A DNA stretch of 6,717 nt from Bifidobacterium breve (GTDB lineage Bacteria; Actinomycetota; Acidimicrobiia; IMCC26256; PALSA-555): contig CAMDCC010000170.1 of assembly GCA_945889545.1 (NCBI GenBank), forward strand, positions 1 through 6,717. The letters are read 5' to 3'. Below are positions 6,620 through 6,717 of this stretch, one piece after another. Within the stretch, counting starts at the first letter, position 1; the number at the start of each line of letters is the position of its first letter. A program made the position numbers and the translations under genes. The notes under the pieces are model-generated. The model was given only the letters and a program-made list of their open reading frames with translations. It had not been told where the DNA came from and searched no databases.

Positions 6620-6650
6620 GGCCCTGTGGGCCGGGCCGCTGAGGCCCCGG
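6620..6650 (-). other. Two overlapping GC-rich hairpins in the ctaD leader
   Basis: On the minus strand one hairpin pairs CCGGGGCC (6650-6643) with GGCCCGG (6637-6631), with one bulged base. A second pairs GGCCC (6632-6628) with GGGCC (6624-6620) around a 3-nt loop. They share bases 6631-6632, so they compete at their edges. The second ends 6 nt before the GGGAG ribosome binding site. No U-run follows. They may affect stability or translation of the ctaD transcript, or be chance structure in GC-rich DNA. Confidence 0.4.
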
Positions 6651-6653
6651 CTC

Positions 6654-6682
6654 ACTGCGCCGCAGGGTACCTGCGGCGCAGT
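6654..6682. repeat. Perfect inverted repeat, 13-bp arms, 3-bp centre
   Basis: Left arm ACTGCGCCGCAGG (6654-6666) and right arm CCTGCGGCGCAGT (6670-6682) are exact reverse complements around the centre GTA. It lies 52 bp upstream of the ctaD ATG. No T-run follows on either strand, so it is not a standard Rho-independent terminator. It could be an RNA hairpin between ctaD and an upstream gene, such as a terminator lacking a U-tract or a processing/stability element, or a dyad operator. On the minus strand the centre contains TACCCT, a weak -10-like hexamer. Confidence 0.8.
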
Positions 6683-6717
6683 CGCTCGCCTCGGGATCAC
6701 TTCTGAGAACAGTCCCA
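6683..6717. other. Window end upstream of ctaD, no gene identified
   Basis: These 35 bases could hold the 3' end of a gene upstream of ctaD: on the minus strand one frame reads WDCSQK and then stops with TGA at 6699-6697. Six residues are too few to identify anything, and ctaC is only a guess from usual gene order. Confidence 0.2.

Noticed and set aside
6599..6717. A minus-strand frame open across the whole ctaD leader that would end with an ATGA overlap on ctaD
   Set aside because: Its translation (for example GLSGPAHRAKSGSW) does not look like the end of an oxidase subunit II and it runs through the perfect dyad; random open frames of this length are common at this GC content.
1..6717. A novel defence, mobile or biosynthetic system
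   Set aside because: All genes except the left-end fragment belong to recognisable housekeeping or respiratory families. There are no transposases, integrases, nucleases or terminal repeats, and no shift in codon style along the window.

Overview
This 6.7-kb window is high-GC bacterial chromosome, most likely from an actinobacterium. The gene set and the long CtaD suggest an uncultured Acidimicrobiia-like lineage, but that placement is inference from gene content, codon style and protein flavour, not from any marker gene. All of the DNA is accounted for by seven tightly packed genes with almost no intergenic space. I see no mobile element, CRISPR array, RNA gene or defence system.

Layout from left to right: (1) the 3' end of an unrecognised plus-strand gene (1-213); (2) uppS on the minus strand (214-975), a cis-prenyltransferase making the polyprenyl carrier lipid for cell-wall synthesis, whose stop codon directly abuts that of gene 1; (3) a short divergent control region (976-1059) with three perfect tandem copies of a 13-bp unit and a possible leaderless promoter; (4) a plus-strand diacylglycerol-kinase-family lipid kinase (1060-1974); (5) a five-gene minus-strand cluster read from 6602 down to 1961: ctaD (oxidase subunit I), ctaE (subunit III), a small subunit IV, a CtaG-family copper assembly factor and a membrane-anchored cupredoxin. 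The lipid kinase and the cupredoxin gene converge and overlap by 14 nt at their 3' ends.

The minus-strand cluster encodes most of an A1-type haem-copper cytochrome c oxidase. CtaD carries all the haem, copper and proton-channel residues I could check, CtaE and subunit IV complete the membrane core, CtaG probably helps load copper, and the cupredoxin offers a type-1 copper site outside the membrane. The genes are joined by a 5-nt gap, a TGATG overlap, a 22-nt gap and an ATGA overlap, so they are very likely one translationally coupled operon. Subunit II (ctaC), needed for cytochrome c oxidation, is not in the window and probably lies just beyond position 6717.

Nothing here is a clearly new system. 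The points most worth a second look are the extra two-helix, CtaF-like tail fused to CtaD although a separate subunit IV gene is present; the three-helix cupredoxin closing the operon; a perfect 13-bp-stem inverted repeat followed by further GC hairpins in the ctaD leader; and the tandem repeat between uppS and the lipid kinase.
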